Shown piece after piece: positions 11,614 to 24,139 of a DNA stretch of 64,000 nt; position 1 is the first letter of the stretch; each line of letters begins with the position of its first letter. Below the pieces are notes generated by a model. The model did not search any database. It was not told the origin of the DNA and saw only the letters and a list, made by a program, of their open reading frames with translations. Source of the DNA: Halichoerus grypus (Eukaryota > Chordata > Mammalia > Carnivora > Phocidae); the NCBI RefSeq assembly GCF_964656455.1, contig NC_135714.1, positions 80,708,403-80,772,402 of the forward strand, in the 5' to 3' direction. Made by a program: the position numbers and the translations under genes.

Positions 11614-11939
11614 ATACCACATCTTCTTTACCCATTTATCAGTTGACAGACACTTGGGCTCTTTCCATAATTTGGCTATTACTGATAATGCTGCTATAAA
11701 CATCAGGGTGCATGTATCCCTTTGAATTAGTATTTTTGTATCCTTTGGGTAAATACCTAGTAGTGCAATTGCTGGATCATAGGGCAGTTCTATTTTTAAC
11801 TTTCTGAGGAACCTCCATACTGTTCTCCAGAGTGGCTGCACCAGCTTGCATTCCCACCAACAGTGCAAGAGGGTTCCCCTTTCTCTGCATCCATACCAAC
11901 ACCTGTTGTTTCCTGTGTTAATTTTAGTCTAAGTGAATT

Positions 11940-13168
11940 ATCAAATACATTTTTTAACCTAAAACACAAACTACACTTGAAAAACTCTTGTATAACCTAT
12001 TTCAGGTGGGTAGAATGGAGAGTACAAAGCAATGAGATGGTACCAGTTTAACTAGAAGATGGTAAGGAATCAATGAGACTGAAAGAGAGGGCTCATGAAA
12101 CCAAAGACAGACTAGAACGGTGGGCTGAAGGGAGACTGAAAGGCCTCAAAGGTCAAGCTAAAAGTATACCTTTCATTTTGTGAGCAATGGAAGCCATTCA
12201 TCGAGAGATCAAATTGATTAAATACTGATGACAAGTAAGGGAATAGAAAAGACAACGAGTTTAAGTGCAAAATATTAAACATAGTTTTGGATTTGCTGAG
12301 TTTGAGATTCAAATAAAAATGTAGTCTTATAATTTAGTGGTCCCGTAGCTCAGTAACTGTCATAACAAGAGAAGAAAGTTGGGAAAAAAAAAAAAGTAGA
12401 GCAAGGGTGGGGCAAGTTTAACAATCAGCTGCAAAGAATCTCAGGCAGCATTTGAACGTTGCTACATCTCAGAATGCAATAACATTCTGCAAAAACCAGC
12501 ACATGTATCAAACACAATATTAACTTTGTTGGACAATCCTAGTATTATAAAGCTAAATACTTCCCAGATACAGTATCATTTCTCTAATCTGACTAAAGTT
12601 TAGATTCTTACTTCTAGCCATGTTCAAATCTACAGTGCTTCAACTCCAAAACCGTGGTATGCTTTTCCACGGTTGTGAACACCCAAGATTTTTCATTAAC
12701 TCTCAACTCAAACACACTTACAAACTATCTCTTCTAGAAATAACATTAAACCTTCCCCTCAGGACACTCAATTAGTGTCCTCCATTACTTCACTCAACAA
12801 ATATTACTACTAAGAACTTCCAGGGCCCCCTCCCCCAACACACATATAGCTTTAGGACATCACCTAAACCTTAATTTGAAGTAAGCAAAAAGCACTAGTT
12901 CCCCTGGCACTAATACGGGTTTAAAGCAGTAACACAAAATGCAGTCCACAGATTTCTGCTGGTTATAGCCTACAACCACGGTAGGTATAGAATGGAAAGT
13001 AAGGACTTAGAAAACTTTACAACAATCTGACAGTATTTTTGCACCTGTCAAAACTAGTAATAGCAAATGCAGGCTTACATTTTTGTGGGTTTTTTTTCAT
13101 TTTTATTTCTCCTATTTTTATGATTTACAAAAACATTACATGAGAAATTGTTTAAAAAGAAAATAAAA
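11940..13168. other. Intronic sequence with no recognised feature
   Basis: AT-rich. A faint interspersed-repeat flavour at 12100-12250 could not be assigned. Confidence 0.4.
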
Positions 13169-13280
13169 GGGGTGCCTGGCTGATTCAGTTGGTCTAGCAT
13201 GTGACTCTTCATCTTGGGGCTGTAAGTTCGAGTCCCAAATTGGATGTAGAGATTACTTAAAAAAAAAATAAAGTCTTTAA
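13169..13280 (+). mobile_element. tRNA-Lys-type short SINE
   Basis: GGGGTGCCTGGCTGATTCAG, with GTTCGAGTCCCAAATTGGAT (tRNA B-box region) and GATTACTTAAAAA. No CT-rich middle, so it is the older short type. Confidence 0.88.
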
Positions 13281-13329
13281 AAACAAGTAAGTAAATAAAC
13301 AACCCACTTCCACCAGAATATGGGAGACA

Positions 13330-13425
13330 CTGGTTTAGATCACATACTCTGGAGCCAGACTACCCAGGTTAGAATCCCAGCTCTGCCATTCACAGTTGTA
13401 TAATTTCAGCCAAGTTTAACAGAGC
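13330..13425 (+). mobile_element. MIR fragment
   Basis: CTCTGGAGCCAGACTACCCAG followed within a few bases by AATCCCAGCTCTGCCATT matches the MIR head and core. Confidence 0.85.
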
Positions 13426-13764
13426 ACCGAATAATGGATAATAATATCCAATTTTCAATAGCACTTCCTTATATATACCCCCTTCCTTGCTTCACTGTTT
13501 TTTCAGGTGAGTTAGAAAAGACCATTTGTGGCCTTAAGAGAAATGTAAATGCTATTATGGCAAAGATAGTTGCAATTATCTCTACAAGTTACTCACCCCC
13601 CAACATTTCAGTAAACTGAAGGCACTACACACATTAAATAAAAATATGAAATAATGAGAAGAGTAAGCAAATAAGAACAGAAAAGAATGGTGCTTTATGA
13701 CTTTTCAAATGGTAACACCCACCCTCACACTTCATCCAAACTATGAGTTTTTACTAGATAGGTA

Positions 13765-13950
13765 ACATTTACCAAGCAGTTACTATCAAATAATATGCTA
13801 CATATTTTTATATACATTATTTCAATATTTATATAATCTCAATATATTCAATCTTCACAATACTGTGAAACTCTCTGGTCTTTAAATTTAAGGGCTGGAA
13901 GTTAACGTGGCCTAGCTGTATTCCACATTTGAATCCAGAACTATCACTAT
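13765..13950 (-). mobile_element. MIR-like remnant
   Basis: Weak match to reverse MIR (ACCAAGCAGTTACTA, AATCTTCACAATACTGTGAA, CATTTGAATCCAGAACT). Diverged. Confidence 0.45.
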
Positions 13951-14628
13951 CAGGATTCACAGCTAGGGATACAGTATGTCCTGGTTTTACCTGTTTTATT
14001 GTTCCAGTGTATCGGTAGAATCTTCATTCACCCCCAAAAGTGCCCAGAATTGGATAATAAATTATATAACGTTACCGAGGTACTCCTTCCAGGCCTCACA
14101 ACCCTACAGTGTGTACTATGCCTTGTGCCACAGCCTCAGACTCAATACCTTCACTATCTTGCAAATGTATGCCACTGCCAATAAACTAGAAAAAAAGGCC
14201 ATGAATGGTACACCTCACTCCCAACACACACACAAAATCCCACTATGAAAAAAAGCAAGCAAATGCCAATGATCAATTATAGTGAGTTTATATTATGTAA
14301 GACAGCCTACTAAATGCCTATATGGCCAAATACCTCAGAAATACAGGGAAGTATAAATAAAATCCTCTCTTTATGGATACAAATAACTGGAAAGAGAATT
14401 CTATCATTTCATACAAGTAAGATACGTAAACAGACCTCAAGATATATTACTCTTCCCTTTAGTCTCCAAACATTCAGTTCCCAGGTCTCTTTTTAGCAAA
14501 CAATGCATTTCCCCCAGCACCCTCCATACGTAAATTAGTGTAATTAATTAACTAGTACATAAGAACAAGTAGTCTTACCACTTGCCTTGTAAGGAATAAA
14601 AAAAATTGGTGTAAACACTGAAAATTAC

Positions 14629-14736
14629 CACAAATAATTAAATCAATTGTTTTGGTTGTTAAAGTAGTATCAGCTAATCTGGCATCACTCATCACAAAAG
14701 TGGGAGGCTGTGGATTTTGCAGGTCTTCTTCCTTGT
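14629..14736 (-). other. Candidate cryptic exon in EIF4E intron 1
   Basis: On the gene strand a pyrimidine-rich TTTGATTCTTTATTACAG acceptor precedes a 108-base stretch followed by a GTAATT donor. One frame is open for about 60 codons past the acceptor (begins KEEDLQNPQPPTFVMSD), but it is not the frame that exon 1 would impose: in that frame a TGA follows after 14 codons. Inclusion would therefore truncate the protein. The peptide is not recognised. It may be chance. Confidence 0.2.
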
Positions 14737-15950
14737 CTGTAATAAAGAATCAAAATAGTGACCTTCATGCTCTAAACTAAAACACTGAAGTAGAAAAATA
14801 ACATATGCAGATTTAGCAAAATACAACCCTTTTCTTAAAACACTGCTAAAATGGAGACATTTTTTTCATGTTTTTCATTCCTTTGCATTAGTGACCATTG
14901 ATTATGGTCACTAATCAATATACCCTGTATGTCAATTCTGATTCAAAAGACAGTAACTTTTTAATATTCTTTTCAAATGATGTAAAATGGCATCTATACA
15001 ACAAAAAAATACTGGAAGCTGAGGTACAGAAAGGAAGAGCTGTGATTTGTACAAATTGTGTCTTATCTATAAGTACTGCAAAATTTAATAGCTGTTCGAT
15101 CTATTTAAGGAACAATAACCTAATTACCTGACTAAAATTAATGACTAGCAACCACTACACTTTTCAGTGAACACAGGTGATTAAGTTTGCTGCTCTATAG
15201 CTAAAAATGGTTATTTCTGGATAGACAGCAAGATAGACTTAACCACATTTTACTAATATTAAAAAAAAAAAAATCCCTACAGGCCACACTTGAATTTTTG
15301 ACCTTTTGGAATACAATTTTTAAAACTTGGATGCGTGTATCTTTAACTCTTTACTAGAAAGATCTGTAGGCATCTTGTTTCATTCGAAATCTGTCAACCA
15401 AATTACTCTCCACATCTTACATAGCTCAGAGGATCCCAAATTCAGAAAGGAAAATGTGATGATAGACATAAGAAATAAACATGTGTGATCTAGAATGATA
15501 ACAAGGCTAATGATAAAATTTAAATATCAATGCTACTTAAACCAAAGATTACCAAAATACTCATATTTTATAACAACTAAGGAAATTTATAGAAGTTAAA
15601 CATTATATACAAAATTAAAAAGTGCTCCAAATAACATTAAAGTGATGTTAGGACAAGCATTTTCACTGCACAAAATTACACTGGTTTCAGTAGCAAAGCA
15701 ATTTCAATTATTCTTTAAAGCTTCATAATTAGAATTTGAAAGGCAAATATTTTGCCTACTGATTCTTTTTAAGTTTATTCCTTTTAAAATTATAACTAAA
15801 ATTTAATGACACTGATTGAAATCTTTACAGTCCCAGTTAAACAAGTAAGCAGCTGCTTTTTTTTTACAGCTGAATTTTCTAAATTCTACATGTTTTTTCA
15901 AAGTTCTACAACGTTAAAAGTTAAAGATTAAAATTGTGATATAAACTATA

Positions 15951-16050
15951 GTTTCTTTAAAAGTAATCTCCACACCCAATGTGGGGCTCAAACTCATGAC
16001 TCCGAGATCAAGAGTTGTATGCTCTACCAACTGAGCCAGCCAGGCACCCC
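15951..16050 (-). mobile_element. tRNA-Lys-type short SINE
   Basis: Reverse orientation, with CCCAATGTGGGGCTCAAACT and CTCTACCAACTGAGCCAGCC. No CT-rich middle. Confidence 0.9.
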
Positions 16051-16132
16051 AAAACAATAATTTTAATAAGAAAATTAGAGTTGTCCTTTCATATTTCAAA
16101 TATTTAAATTATCTTCCGAAAGAAATCAACCT

Positions 16133-16328
16133 ATTTTTTTTTAATATTTTTATTTATTTATTTGAGAGAGAGAATGAGAGATAGAGAGCATGAGAGGGGG
16201 GAGGGTCAGAGGGAGAAGCAGACTCCCTGCCGAGCAGGGAGCCCGATGTGGGACTCGATCCCGGGACTCCAGGATCATGACCTGAGCTGAAGGCAGTCGC
16301 TTAACCAACTGAGCCACCCAGGCATCCC
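16133..16328 (-). mobile_element. Can-SINE
   Basis: Reverse orientation, ending GCCACCCAGGCATCCC. Short target duplication AACCTAT on each side. Confidence 0.94.
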
Positions 16329-16439
16329 AACCTATATCTCTTTAAAAAATTAGAAAACTAGGGACAGTCACAGTTTCAAATGTCCCCAGGTTTATAGAGT
16401 AGATTATATCCCTCCACTTACTGAGCTTAAGTTAATGAA

Positions 16440-17335
16440 ATACAAGCTTCCAAATATAAAAAGAGCTATGTTCTTTAACTCAGTAATTGTACTTCTAAGA
16501 GATTTCTTAAAAAAAAAGTACCAGGACACTAACAGTTTTGTGTATTTTATGTTAGTAAATAAAAAGTACAGTCAACATGTATCAAAAGATACAACCAAAA
16601 AATAAAATATATTATGGCATTCACAATATAGGCACTAAATGTGATGCTTAGAAAATTATTTTAAAATGCTAATGTAAATGTGGGAAAAGGCAGATTACAG
16701 AACTGTACAAACAAGGAGCACTTTACTTTTCTGGTGGAGGGGAGGCACTTTTTAAGAAGTCCTAAATAAACTATGGTACATCCACACAATGCAATATTGT
16801 TCTGCACAAAAAGAAATGAGCTATCAAACCGTGAAAAGACATGGAGGAATGATAAATGTATATCACCAAGTGAAAGAAGTCAATCTGAAAAAACCACATG
16901 CTGTACAATTCCAACTATATGACATTCTGGAAAAGGCAGTAAACATGGGGGTAGTAAAAAGATTAGTGGTTGCCGGGGTTAGAAAGGAGGGATAAATAAG
17001 CAGAAAACAGAAGATTTTAGGCAGTGAAACTCCTTCTGTATGATACTACAATGTGGTAAATACATGTCATTATTTATTTGTCCAAACCCAAAGACTGTAC
17101 AACACCAAGAGTGAACCCTAATGTAAACTAGAGACTTGAGATGACGATGAAGTGTCAGTGTAGGTTCATTTGGTATAACAAATGTTCCACTCTGGTATGG
17201 GATGTTGACAGTGGGGGGGTGAGGGGGGGCGCGGCGCACCTGTTCATACAGGAACAGGAAGTATACCAGAACCCTCTCTATCTTTCTCTCAATTTTGTAA
17301 TGAATCTAAAACTGCTCTAAAAAATACTCTTATAA
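16440..17335 (+). mobile_element. Old L1 3' end (L1M class)
   Basis: ORF2-end echo at 16455-16520 and 16770-16900 (ACTATGGTACATCCACACAA, AAAGAAATGAGCTATCAA), then a G-rich 3' UTR and CTCAATTTTGTAATGAATCT. Frames broken. A short G/C-rich spot (17211-17239) sits in the 3' UTR. Confidence 0.75.
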
Positions 17336-17346
17336 AAGCAGAAGAG

Positions 17347-17559
17347 GGGGCGCCCGGGTGGCTGAGTCGTTGGGTGTCTGCCTTCGGCTCGGGTCATGGT
17401 CCCAGGGTCCTGGGATCGAGCCCCACATCGGGCTCCCTGCTCAGCGGGAAGCCTGCTTCTCCCTCTCCCACTCCCCCTGCTTGTGTTCCCTCTCTCACTG
17501 TGTCTCTCTCTGTCAAATAAATAACTAAAATCCGTAAAAATAAATAAATAAATAAAATA
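17347..17559 (+). mobile_element. Can-SINE, young
   Basis: Near consensus (GGGGCGCCCGGGTGGCTGAG). Target duplication ATAAAAGCAGAAGAG / ATAAAAGCAAAAGAG. The next SINE begins directly after the second copy. Confidence 0.95.
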
Positions 17560-17573
17560 ATAAAAGCAAAAGA

Positions 17574-17776
17574 GACGTCTAGGTGGCGCAGTCGGTTAAG
17601 CCTCCAACTCTTGGTTTCAGCTCACGTCAGGATCTCAGGGTCCTGAGATGGAGCCCCACATCGGGCTCTGGGCTCAGTGTGGAGTCTGCTTGAAATTCTC
17701 TCTCTCCCTCTGCCCTTCCCGTTCATATGCCCACTCTCTCTCTCCCTCCCTCCCTCATATGTAAATAAATAAATGG
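17574..17776 (+). mobile_element. Can-SINE, older, abutting the previous one
   Basis: Diverged head (GACGTCTAGGTGGCGCAGTC), with a GAAATTCTCTCTCTCCCTCT middle and a (AAAT)n tail that runs into a minisatellite. Confidence 0.92.
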
Positions 17777-17852
17777 AGAAGAGGTATGTATAAATAAGTA
17801 AGTAAATAAATAAATGGAAAAGAGGTATGTATAAATGAATGAATGAATGAAA
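17775..17852 (+). repeat. Minisatellite grown from a SINE tail
   Basis: Two units of GGAGAAGAGGTATGTATAAA followed by (AAGT/AAAT/GAAT)n. The unit is about 41 bases and the two copies differ at a few bases. Confidence 0.75.
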
Positions 17853-18227
17853 AAGAAAAGAGGTACAAAGAAGAGATGAGGTAAGAATAAAAGAGTCCAC
17901 AAACAAGTAAACCAAAATATTACCAAGGAAAACCTAGTTGTTCGGATTATAGATGACTTTTATTTTCTTCACACAGATCTAATGTTCCAAATTTATTACA
18001 ACAAAATTATACTGAAACCAAATATACACTTGAGTCTACTGGACTGAGCAGTCTGTTTCAGTGATCTGTCAGTCCCATTTACACCAATACCACACTTTTA
18101 AAAATTAACTGTTCAATATTTTTTTTCTCATTGTAAGGCAAATTCTCCATTCCCCTTTTCTTCTTCAAAAATTAACTGCCAATTCTCATTTATTTATTCT
18201 TTCAAATAAACTTTACAATCATTTTAT

Positions 18228-18415
18228 AAAACAGGAGCTTGCAAACTTTTTCTATAAGGGGTCAGAGAGTAAATATTTTAGGCTGGTGATCTGTCACTTA
18301 TTCTCTGCTTTATTTTACAACCCTTTGAAATACAAAACACATTCTTAGCTAGCAGGCCACACAAGAACAGGCCTAAGGCCAGTTTGTGGACCTCAGCATA
18401 TAGTTCCCCATCCCA
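18228..18415 (+). mobile_element. hAT-type MITE (Charlie-related MER)
   Basis: GCAAACTTTTTCTATAAGGG, then GTAAATATTTTAGGCT, then GGCCAGTTTGTGGACC, in the order of a common mammalian non-autonomous hAT element. The subfamily name is not certain. Confidence 0.7.
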
Positions 18416-19282
18416 CTGCAAAGATTTTGGCATTTTGATTCAATACATACTGAATTAATTCAGGAAAAATTAACATCTTCCCAATATCAAATCTTTCCCA
18501 AAAGCAAATTATGACTTTGTTTACTAAAGCCCTTCATTGTATTCCTCAGTAGAATTGTAGAGCTTTCATTTATGAATCCTGCAAATTACTTACTAGGTTT
18601 GTAATTTCTGGGCACTTGAAGGCTCTGGTACCTGGGTACAGGAAAGCAGCAAATTACTTGCTAGGTTTATTATTCCCGGCACTTTTTGCCTAGTTACAGA
18701 AAAACTGTAATACTGTATTCTATGATCAGAATGCAACAATGTTACTTTTTAAATATCATGCTAAGTGTTACTTCTTTACTTTTTTTGCTATTCAGTAATT
18801 CAGTAACTTTAAGCTCAAAGGAGAGCCGGGTTAAGCACTCAGAAGTGTCTAGCACATGACAGTACAGTACTCAAATGTTTGAATAAATGAATGATTTTAA
18901 TTTTGTTCCTTCTCAAAATCCCACTAAAACGGTAATAGAGATTTTTTTCTAAGTCCACAACTATGGGAACAGCAAAGAAAAAAAGAAAAGAGCTGAAACA
19001 CAGATGGACAAATGGTCACTAATCAATATACACAGCTAGATCCTAAAAGTCTCAAAAACTGGCAGAACCTTTAGAACTGAGAGTGAAAGAAGGAGGTAAA
19101 TTAAAGAGAATATGGTGACAGCTATTGAAAAATAACTAGATCCCTCAATTTCCTCCCTCTACCTTCACAGGAATGCTGCCATGAGTTCAAAAATAAAAAA
19201 GAAAATAAGCAACTTGGAGGGAAGAGGCAGGGAAAAGAAAATGCCCTCAAAAATATGTAGCTATATATATATATCCTCAAAA
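18416..19282. other. Intronic sequence with no recognised feature
   Basis: Contains a short local near-repeat: GCAAATTACTTACTAGGTTT at 18581 and GCAAATTACTTGCTAGGTTT at 18649, about 68 bases apart. Otherwise nothing could be supported. Confidence 0.5.
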
Positions 19283-19293
19283 GGTTAAAATGT

Positions 19294-19495
19294 GGGGTGC
19301 CTGGGTGGCTCAGTTGTTAAGCGTCTGCCTTCGGCTCAGGTCATGATTCCAGGATCTTGGGATTGAGCCGAGCCCCGCATCAGGCTCCCTGCTCCGCGGG
19401 AAGCCTGCTTCTCCCTCTCCCACTCCCCCTGCTTGTGTTCCCTCTCTTGCTGTGTCTCTCTCTGTCAAATAAATAAATAAAATCTTAAAAAAAAA
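19294..19495 (+). mobile_element. Can-SINE, young
   Basis: Near consensus from GGGGTGCCTGGGTGGCTCAG to AAATCTTAAAAAAAAA. Flanked by GGTTAAAATGT on both sides. Confidence 0.95.
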
Positions 19496-19519
19496 GGGGG
19501 GGTTAAAATGTTGCATCAC

Positions 19520-20270
19520 AATTATAGGAAGTTATAAAGTGAACACAGGGAAGAGAAGAGAAGTGTCCTGGAAATTAAAATTATGACAGAAAGGCTTGAA
19601 AATAAAATTTCCCAGAAAATAAAAGACAGAAAATGAAAGCAAGATTTAAACTTAAAAAAAACAAAACAAAACAAAAATCAGAGACCCATGCTAGGAGATC
19701 CAGTATCTCAATAACTGTTTCAAAGAGGGGAAAATCACAAATAAATCTATAAAGTGATGAATAGGAGTTGCCACGTTAAAAAAATGCAATGAGTACCTAG
19801 CCCAGTGGAGCATGTCATTGTGAAATGGGGACAAAAAAAATTTCTCGGTTGAAGTAGAACTGGTCACACAAAGAAAAGAAGAGAAAAGAAAAGAAAAAAG
19901 AAAAGTAGTCATTAGACTATCTGACTGAACAGCCACAACAGAAGATGACCTGAGATAATGACTTTAAAATTCTGAAGAAAAGAATTCTACACCCAGCCAA
20001 ACTACAGATATGACATTCTTTAATAGGCAAGGTCTCAAAAATCTTTAACTCTCATGTATCTTTTCTCAAAATATTACTGGAGATGTGATCTACTGAAATG
20101 AAACAAGAAACCAAGTAAGACAACAAGGGACACCAAGAAGTCAGATGAGAGGGAATCACGAACATAGTCAAAGACAAGTGTGTACCAGATATAGAGAGCA
20201 ACATCCAGATTGGACCAATGTGATTCTTCATCTGATGGCTATAATGATCAAGATGCTTATTATTCTACCC
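19520..20270 (+). mobile_element. Old L1/HAL1-like fragment
   Basis: Phrases such as AAGAAAAGAATTCTACACCC and CAGCCAAACTACAGATATGA are typical of the older L1 region also seen at 7500-7620. Frames broken. Confidence 0.55.
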
Positions 20271-20994
20271 TTAAAACAAAACAAAACAAAACACTGATTG
20301 CCATGGTTTGTCTGGCCCAGACTTTTATCTTTACTTAACTCAGCTTAACCCTGTGTTAACAAAGCTCCTTTTCTCTCCTTTGTGCCCTTCCCCCTGAAAC
20401 AGCTACAAATTTCACACCAACTGAGTTCAGCTTTAACCTACACTTAAAACAACACACAAAGACACAAAGCATCTTACTACCACAAACCACTCTCCTAACT
20501 AAAAGTTCTTTGCCTGGCCCACAGCATAACCTGCCAGATAACAACTGTGGAGTCCTATGTTTCCCAGAACATGTTCATGATCTTGCCCACTGGTTTCCCC
20601 AAGTGGGGCTTTAGTAGAGATTCGAGGAAGATGAAGCCATCATAAAGACACGATGATGTCTTAGGTGATGAGTACAAAGGTCATCAATTTATTACTCTAA
20701 AACTTATGCACATGTGTATCTTTTACGTTTTTTACATATAAATTTTTCACAATTAGAAAGAGGTGTAGTTCTAAAAAAAATTATAGCCTGATAGCCAACT
20801 ATAGTCACAAAGCGTTTTATCTAACCAGTAGTTTCTAAATTTTCAATTTACTGGCAAAACATTTACCTTTCAACTATACTACCTCATGTATGGAATATGA
20901 GAAGGCTATTCACCATAAACTGAATTAGCAAATGGTTGGAATAACCCAAATGTATAGAAATACAATATAGAAATAACTATGTTTAAGACCAAAC

Positions 20995-21290
20995 CGTGCA
21001 ATACATACCAACAACAAAAAAAAAGTGAAAGGTTTATGTGCTAATATGCAATGCTCTAAAACACCTATTATTAAGTGAAAAACATAATGTGCCAGATTAA
21101 TGTATACAGTTGACTAACATTTTTTAAAAAAAGAATATACATCCTTGTTGCCTATATATATAAATCTCTATGGAAAGATAGAAGTGACAATACTGGTTGT
21201 CTCTAGAAGTGATCTACCTGAATGGGATCAGCCTGAGATACAGACTTCACTATATAGTCTTTTGTACAAAATCAGATTTTCAAACAACAT
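20995..21290 (+). mobile_element. Old L1 3'-end-like remnant
   Basis: A diverged tail with GGTTGTCTCTAGAAGTGATC, similar to L1M 3' UTRs. Boundaries uncertain. Confidence 0.4.
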
Positions 21291-21424
21291 AAAGTACTGC
21301 CTACTCACAAATTTTTTTTAAACAGCACAAAAAAGGCTATAGGACAATTCTAATTATCCATACAAGAGCAAATAACTGCCTTTGAAATGCATATGTTTAC
21401 ACCAGGTAGGTCTAGATTCTACAG

Positions 21425-21655
21425 CTACACTGTCCAATTTGGTAGCCACTAGCAACATATGAAATTAAATTTCAATTAATTAAAATGACATTTAAATTAA
21501 AGTTAAATGAAGTTTAAAATTCACTTCCTTGGTTCAATCAGTCACAATTCAAGTGCTCAAAAGCCATGTGGGGCTAGTGGCTACTGTACTGAACAGCACA
21601 AATGTAGAACATTTCCACCATCACAGAAAGTTCTCTTGTACAGCCCTTATCTAAA
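21425..21655 (+). mobile_element. hAT-type MITE (Charlie-related MER)
   Basis: ACACTGTCCAATTTGGTAGC at the left and GGGGCTAGTGGCTACTGTAC at the right are the diverged inverted-repeat ends of a common hAT MITE. The middle carries CAATTCAAGTGCTCAAAAGC. Confidence 0.75.
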
Positions 21656-21759
21656 AGAATCCTCAAACTGGTTAACAGTATGGATGCATTGGAAAAGGGA
21701 ACTAGATGGCTGCAAAAGATAGATAGGAAATAGGTTTTTCACAATAAAAAGACAGGACT

Positions 21760-21962
21760 GGGGCGCCTATGTGGCTTAGTCAGTTGAGCATCCAACTCCT
21801 GGTTTCTTGGTTTCAGCTCAGGTCGTGATCTCATGGTCATGGCACTCAGCAGGTAGTCTGCTTGAGATTCTCTCTCCCTCTGCCCCTCTTGCTCATGGGC
21901 TCGCTAGCGTGCACTCTCTCTCCCCACAAAATAAATAGATAAATCTTAAAAAAAAAAAAAAA
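21760..21962 (+). mobile_element. Can-SINE, older subfamily
   Basis: Head GGGGCGCCTATGTGGCTTAG. Duplicated flank AAAAAGACAGGACTG. Confidence 0.94.
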
Positions 21963-22397
21963 AAAAGACAGGACTGAGACTGTGCCAGGCAGCATCCTTA
22001 AGGCAGCATCCTTAATGCTGCATGTTAACTCAGGTAATCCTTACTGTACTTCAATGTAATTAGCTTCTTTTGTAATCCTAAGTATTTTACTTAATGCATT
22101 TAAAAACATTATTCTGACAATGGGGCCACAGACTTCACCGCTAAAGGGATCTATTTGAATTTTGGACCATGAGCATGTATTACTAATTCAAGAAAAAAGT
22201 AATTAAAAAAAAAATAATAAAAGCTAAATGGTAATTATTTATAAACCAAAATCCAAAAGAGATTTTACAATCCTGAACATTATTAAAAAATACAGCGTAC
22301 AAGTTCAAATGAATGAATAAGAAAAAAAAAAGAGAAAAACCTGTATTGCTCCACGCCACAGCCTATAAGTCATTTGGTATATCTTTTCAAAGACAGG

Positions 22398-22602
22398 AAT
22401 TTTTTTTAAATGTTTATTTGAGAGAGAGTAGAGAGAGAGAGGGCGTGTGCATGCGCGGGGGAAGGGGCAGAGGGAGCAAGAGAAGCAGACCTCCCACTGA
22501 GCATGGAGCCTGACCCTGGGCTCAAGCCCAGGACCCTGAGATCACGACCTGAGCCCAAATCAAGAGTCTGCCGCTTAACCAACTGAGCCACCCAGGTGCC
22601 CC
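22398..22602 (-). mobile_element. Can-SINE
   Basis: Reverse orientation, ending GAGCCACCCAGGTGCCCC. Flanked by TTCAAAGACAGGAATTT / TTCAAAGACAGGGCTTT. Confidence 0.94.
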
Positions 22603-23028
22603 TTCAAAGACAGGGCTTTATATTTAATTTATTTGTGCATAATGATGATCTATCCAGCAATTTTATGCTTAAGGTAGGAGTTCTACTGAAGATAAGGAGT
22701 TAGACTTCTTAGTCTTGAATTTCAGTTTCTTTTTTTGAACAGAATAGTAACAGAGCTTGGGGCCAGGGCCTGGGTTTGAGTTCTAAGCTTGGCAGGAAAA
22801 AAAATTACTTGAAATATGAATTTCCCACCTATTATTTATCTCAAAATATTAAGAGAATTAGGGGGGAAAAACTACAAGAAAAATATGTGTTTCATCTTTC
22901 CATTAAAATATTACATTTTCTTTCCTTAGTTAATACTTGGAAGTTATCAGACTTTGTAACTGCATAAGCTGTTGCCCTAAGATGACTATGTAAAACCCCA
23001 TAAAAATTCTTCATAAGAACACTAACAT

Positions 23029-23225
23029 GGGACGCCTGGGTGGGTCAGTCAGTTAAGTGTCCGACTCTTGATTGCAGCTCAGGTCAAGATCTCAGGGTCC
23101 TGGGATCAATCCCGCATCAGGCCCCATGCTTAGCACAGAGTCTGCTTGAGATTCTCTCTCCCTCGCCCTCTGCCCCTGCCCCAACTTGCGCTATCTCCCT
23201 CTAAATAAATAAAATCTTAAAAGAA
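23029..23225 (+). mobile_element. Can-SINE, older subfamily
   Basis: Head GGGACGCCTGGGTGGGTCAG, and GAGATTCTCTCTCCCTCGCC in the middle. Confidence 0.93.
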
Positions 23226-23465
23226 AATCCACACTGACATTAGTTCACATAAATATAAAAATCTTATTGACTGTCACTATAATAAACAGAGCACAGATTA
23301 TAATTTCTGTACAGCATTTTATAGTAACAAGTTTAAAACATATATCTAAAAACATGCAAGTATATGTTTTAGCTCTAACAATTACTGCAAAGCCTTGAGT
23401 TGCAGAGAAATGGTCTTACTACTATCTTCCTCAAACAATTGAGCTTTTAAGACTAAGCAACATTA

Positions 23466-23645
23466 GGGGTGCCTGGGTGCCTCAGTTGGTTAAGCGACTG
23501 ACTCCTGATTTAGTCTCAGGTCGTGATCTCATGAGATCAAGCCCGGTCTGGCTCCGTGCTCAGTGGGGAGTCGGCTTGAGATTCTCTCTCCCTCTCCTCC
23601 CACCCATCCCCCACATGCACTCATGCACCCGAAAAAAAAGAAAAA
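23466..23645 (+). mobile_element. Can-SINE, older subfamily
   Basis: Head GGGGTGCCTGGGTGCCTCAG. The A-rich tail lacks the usual TAAA run. Confidence 0.92.
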
Positions 23646-24139
23646 CAAGACTAGCAATATTATACTGAAACTTTTTCAAAACAACTGCTTAACTCTTAGA
23701 CCTTTCACCAAAATTACTAACAGTACAAAGGTAGTTATGAATAAATTCCATAATCACAAATTTTTAAAAACTTACTGCACTGTTTTTACTCGGAAAATAT
23801 TTTAATTGGCAAATCATTTGATTTGACAAGGTCCAAAAATCAAATGAGAAGGGGGAGAAGGGAAGTGACCATTTGCTTTCTTCAGAAATCTATCCAAAAT
23901 GTTCTGGACCAGTTTCTAAAATATAACCTTATGTGTAACAACGTGTTTAGTCCTTGAATTTAGACACCACAGTGCTATTTTCTTACTGTACTTTGGTTAT
24001 CAGTTATCAAACACTGTAGTAGAAAAGAGCCTAAAATGTCCACACATTTTCTTTTAGAGCTGCAGTAAAATACCTAGTAAGTTTATCAAATTAATCTCCC
24101 CAAATCCCATAAGGAAAACACATTACATGGCTACTGGAA

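Larger units (their letters stand above)
10939..11939 (-). mobile_element. 5'-truncated L1 (ORF2 end and 3' UTR), with SINE inside
   Basis: Minus-strand carnivore L1 3' end. The ORF2 C-terminus at 11868-11640 reads in frame from [11 protein letters not shown] through AALSVIAKLWKEPKC, followed by the 3' UTR. It is bounded by ATCAAATACACTTTTTT / ATCAAATACATTTTTT. It contains a Can-SINE at 11193-11381 and a local tandem duplication near 11393-11510. Too short to move. Confidence 0.9.

Noticed and set aside
11557..11868. A 103-codon frame with [18 protein letters not shown]
   Set aside because: It is the tail of L1 ORF2 in a 5'-truncated element, not a host gene.
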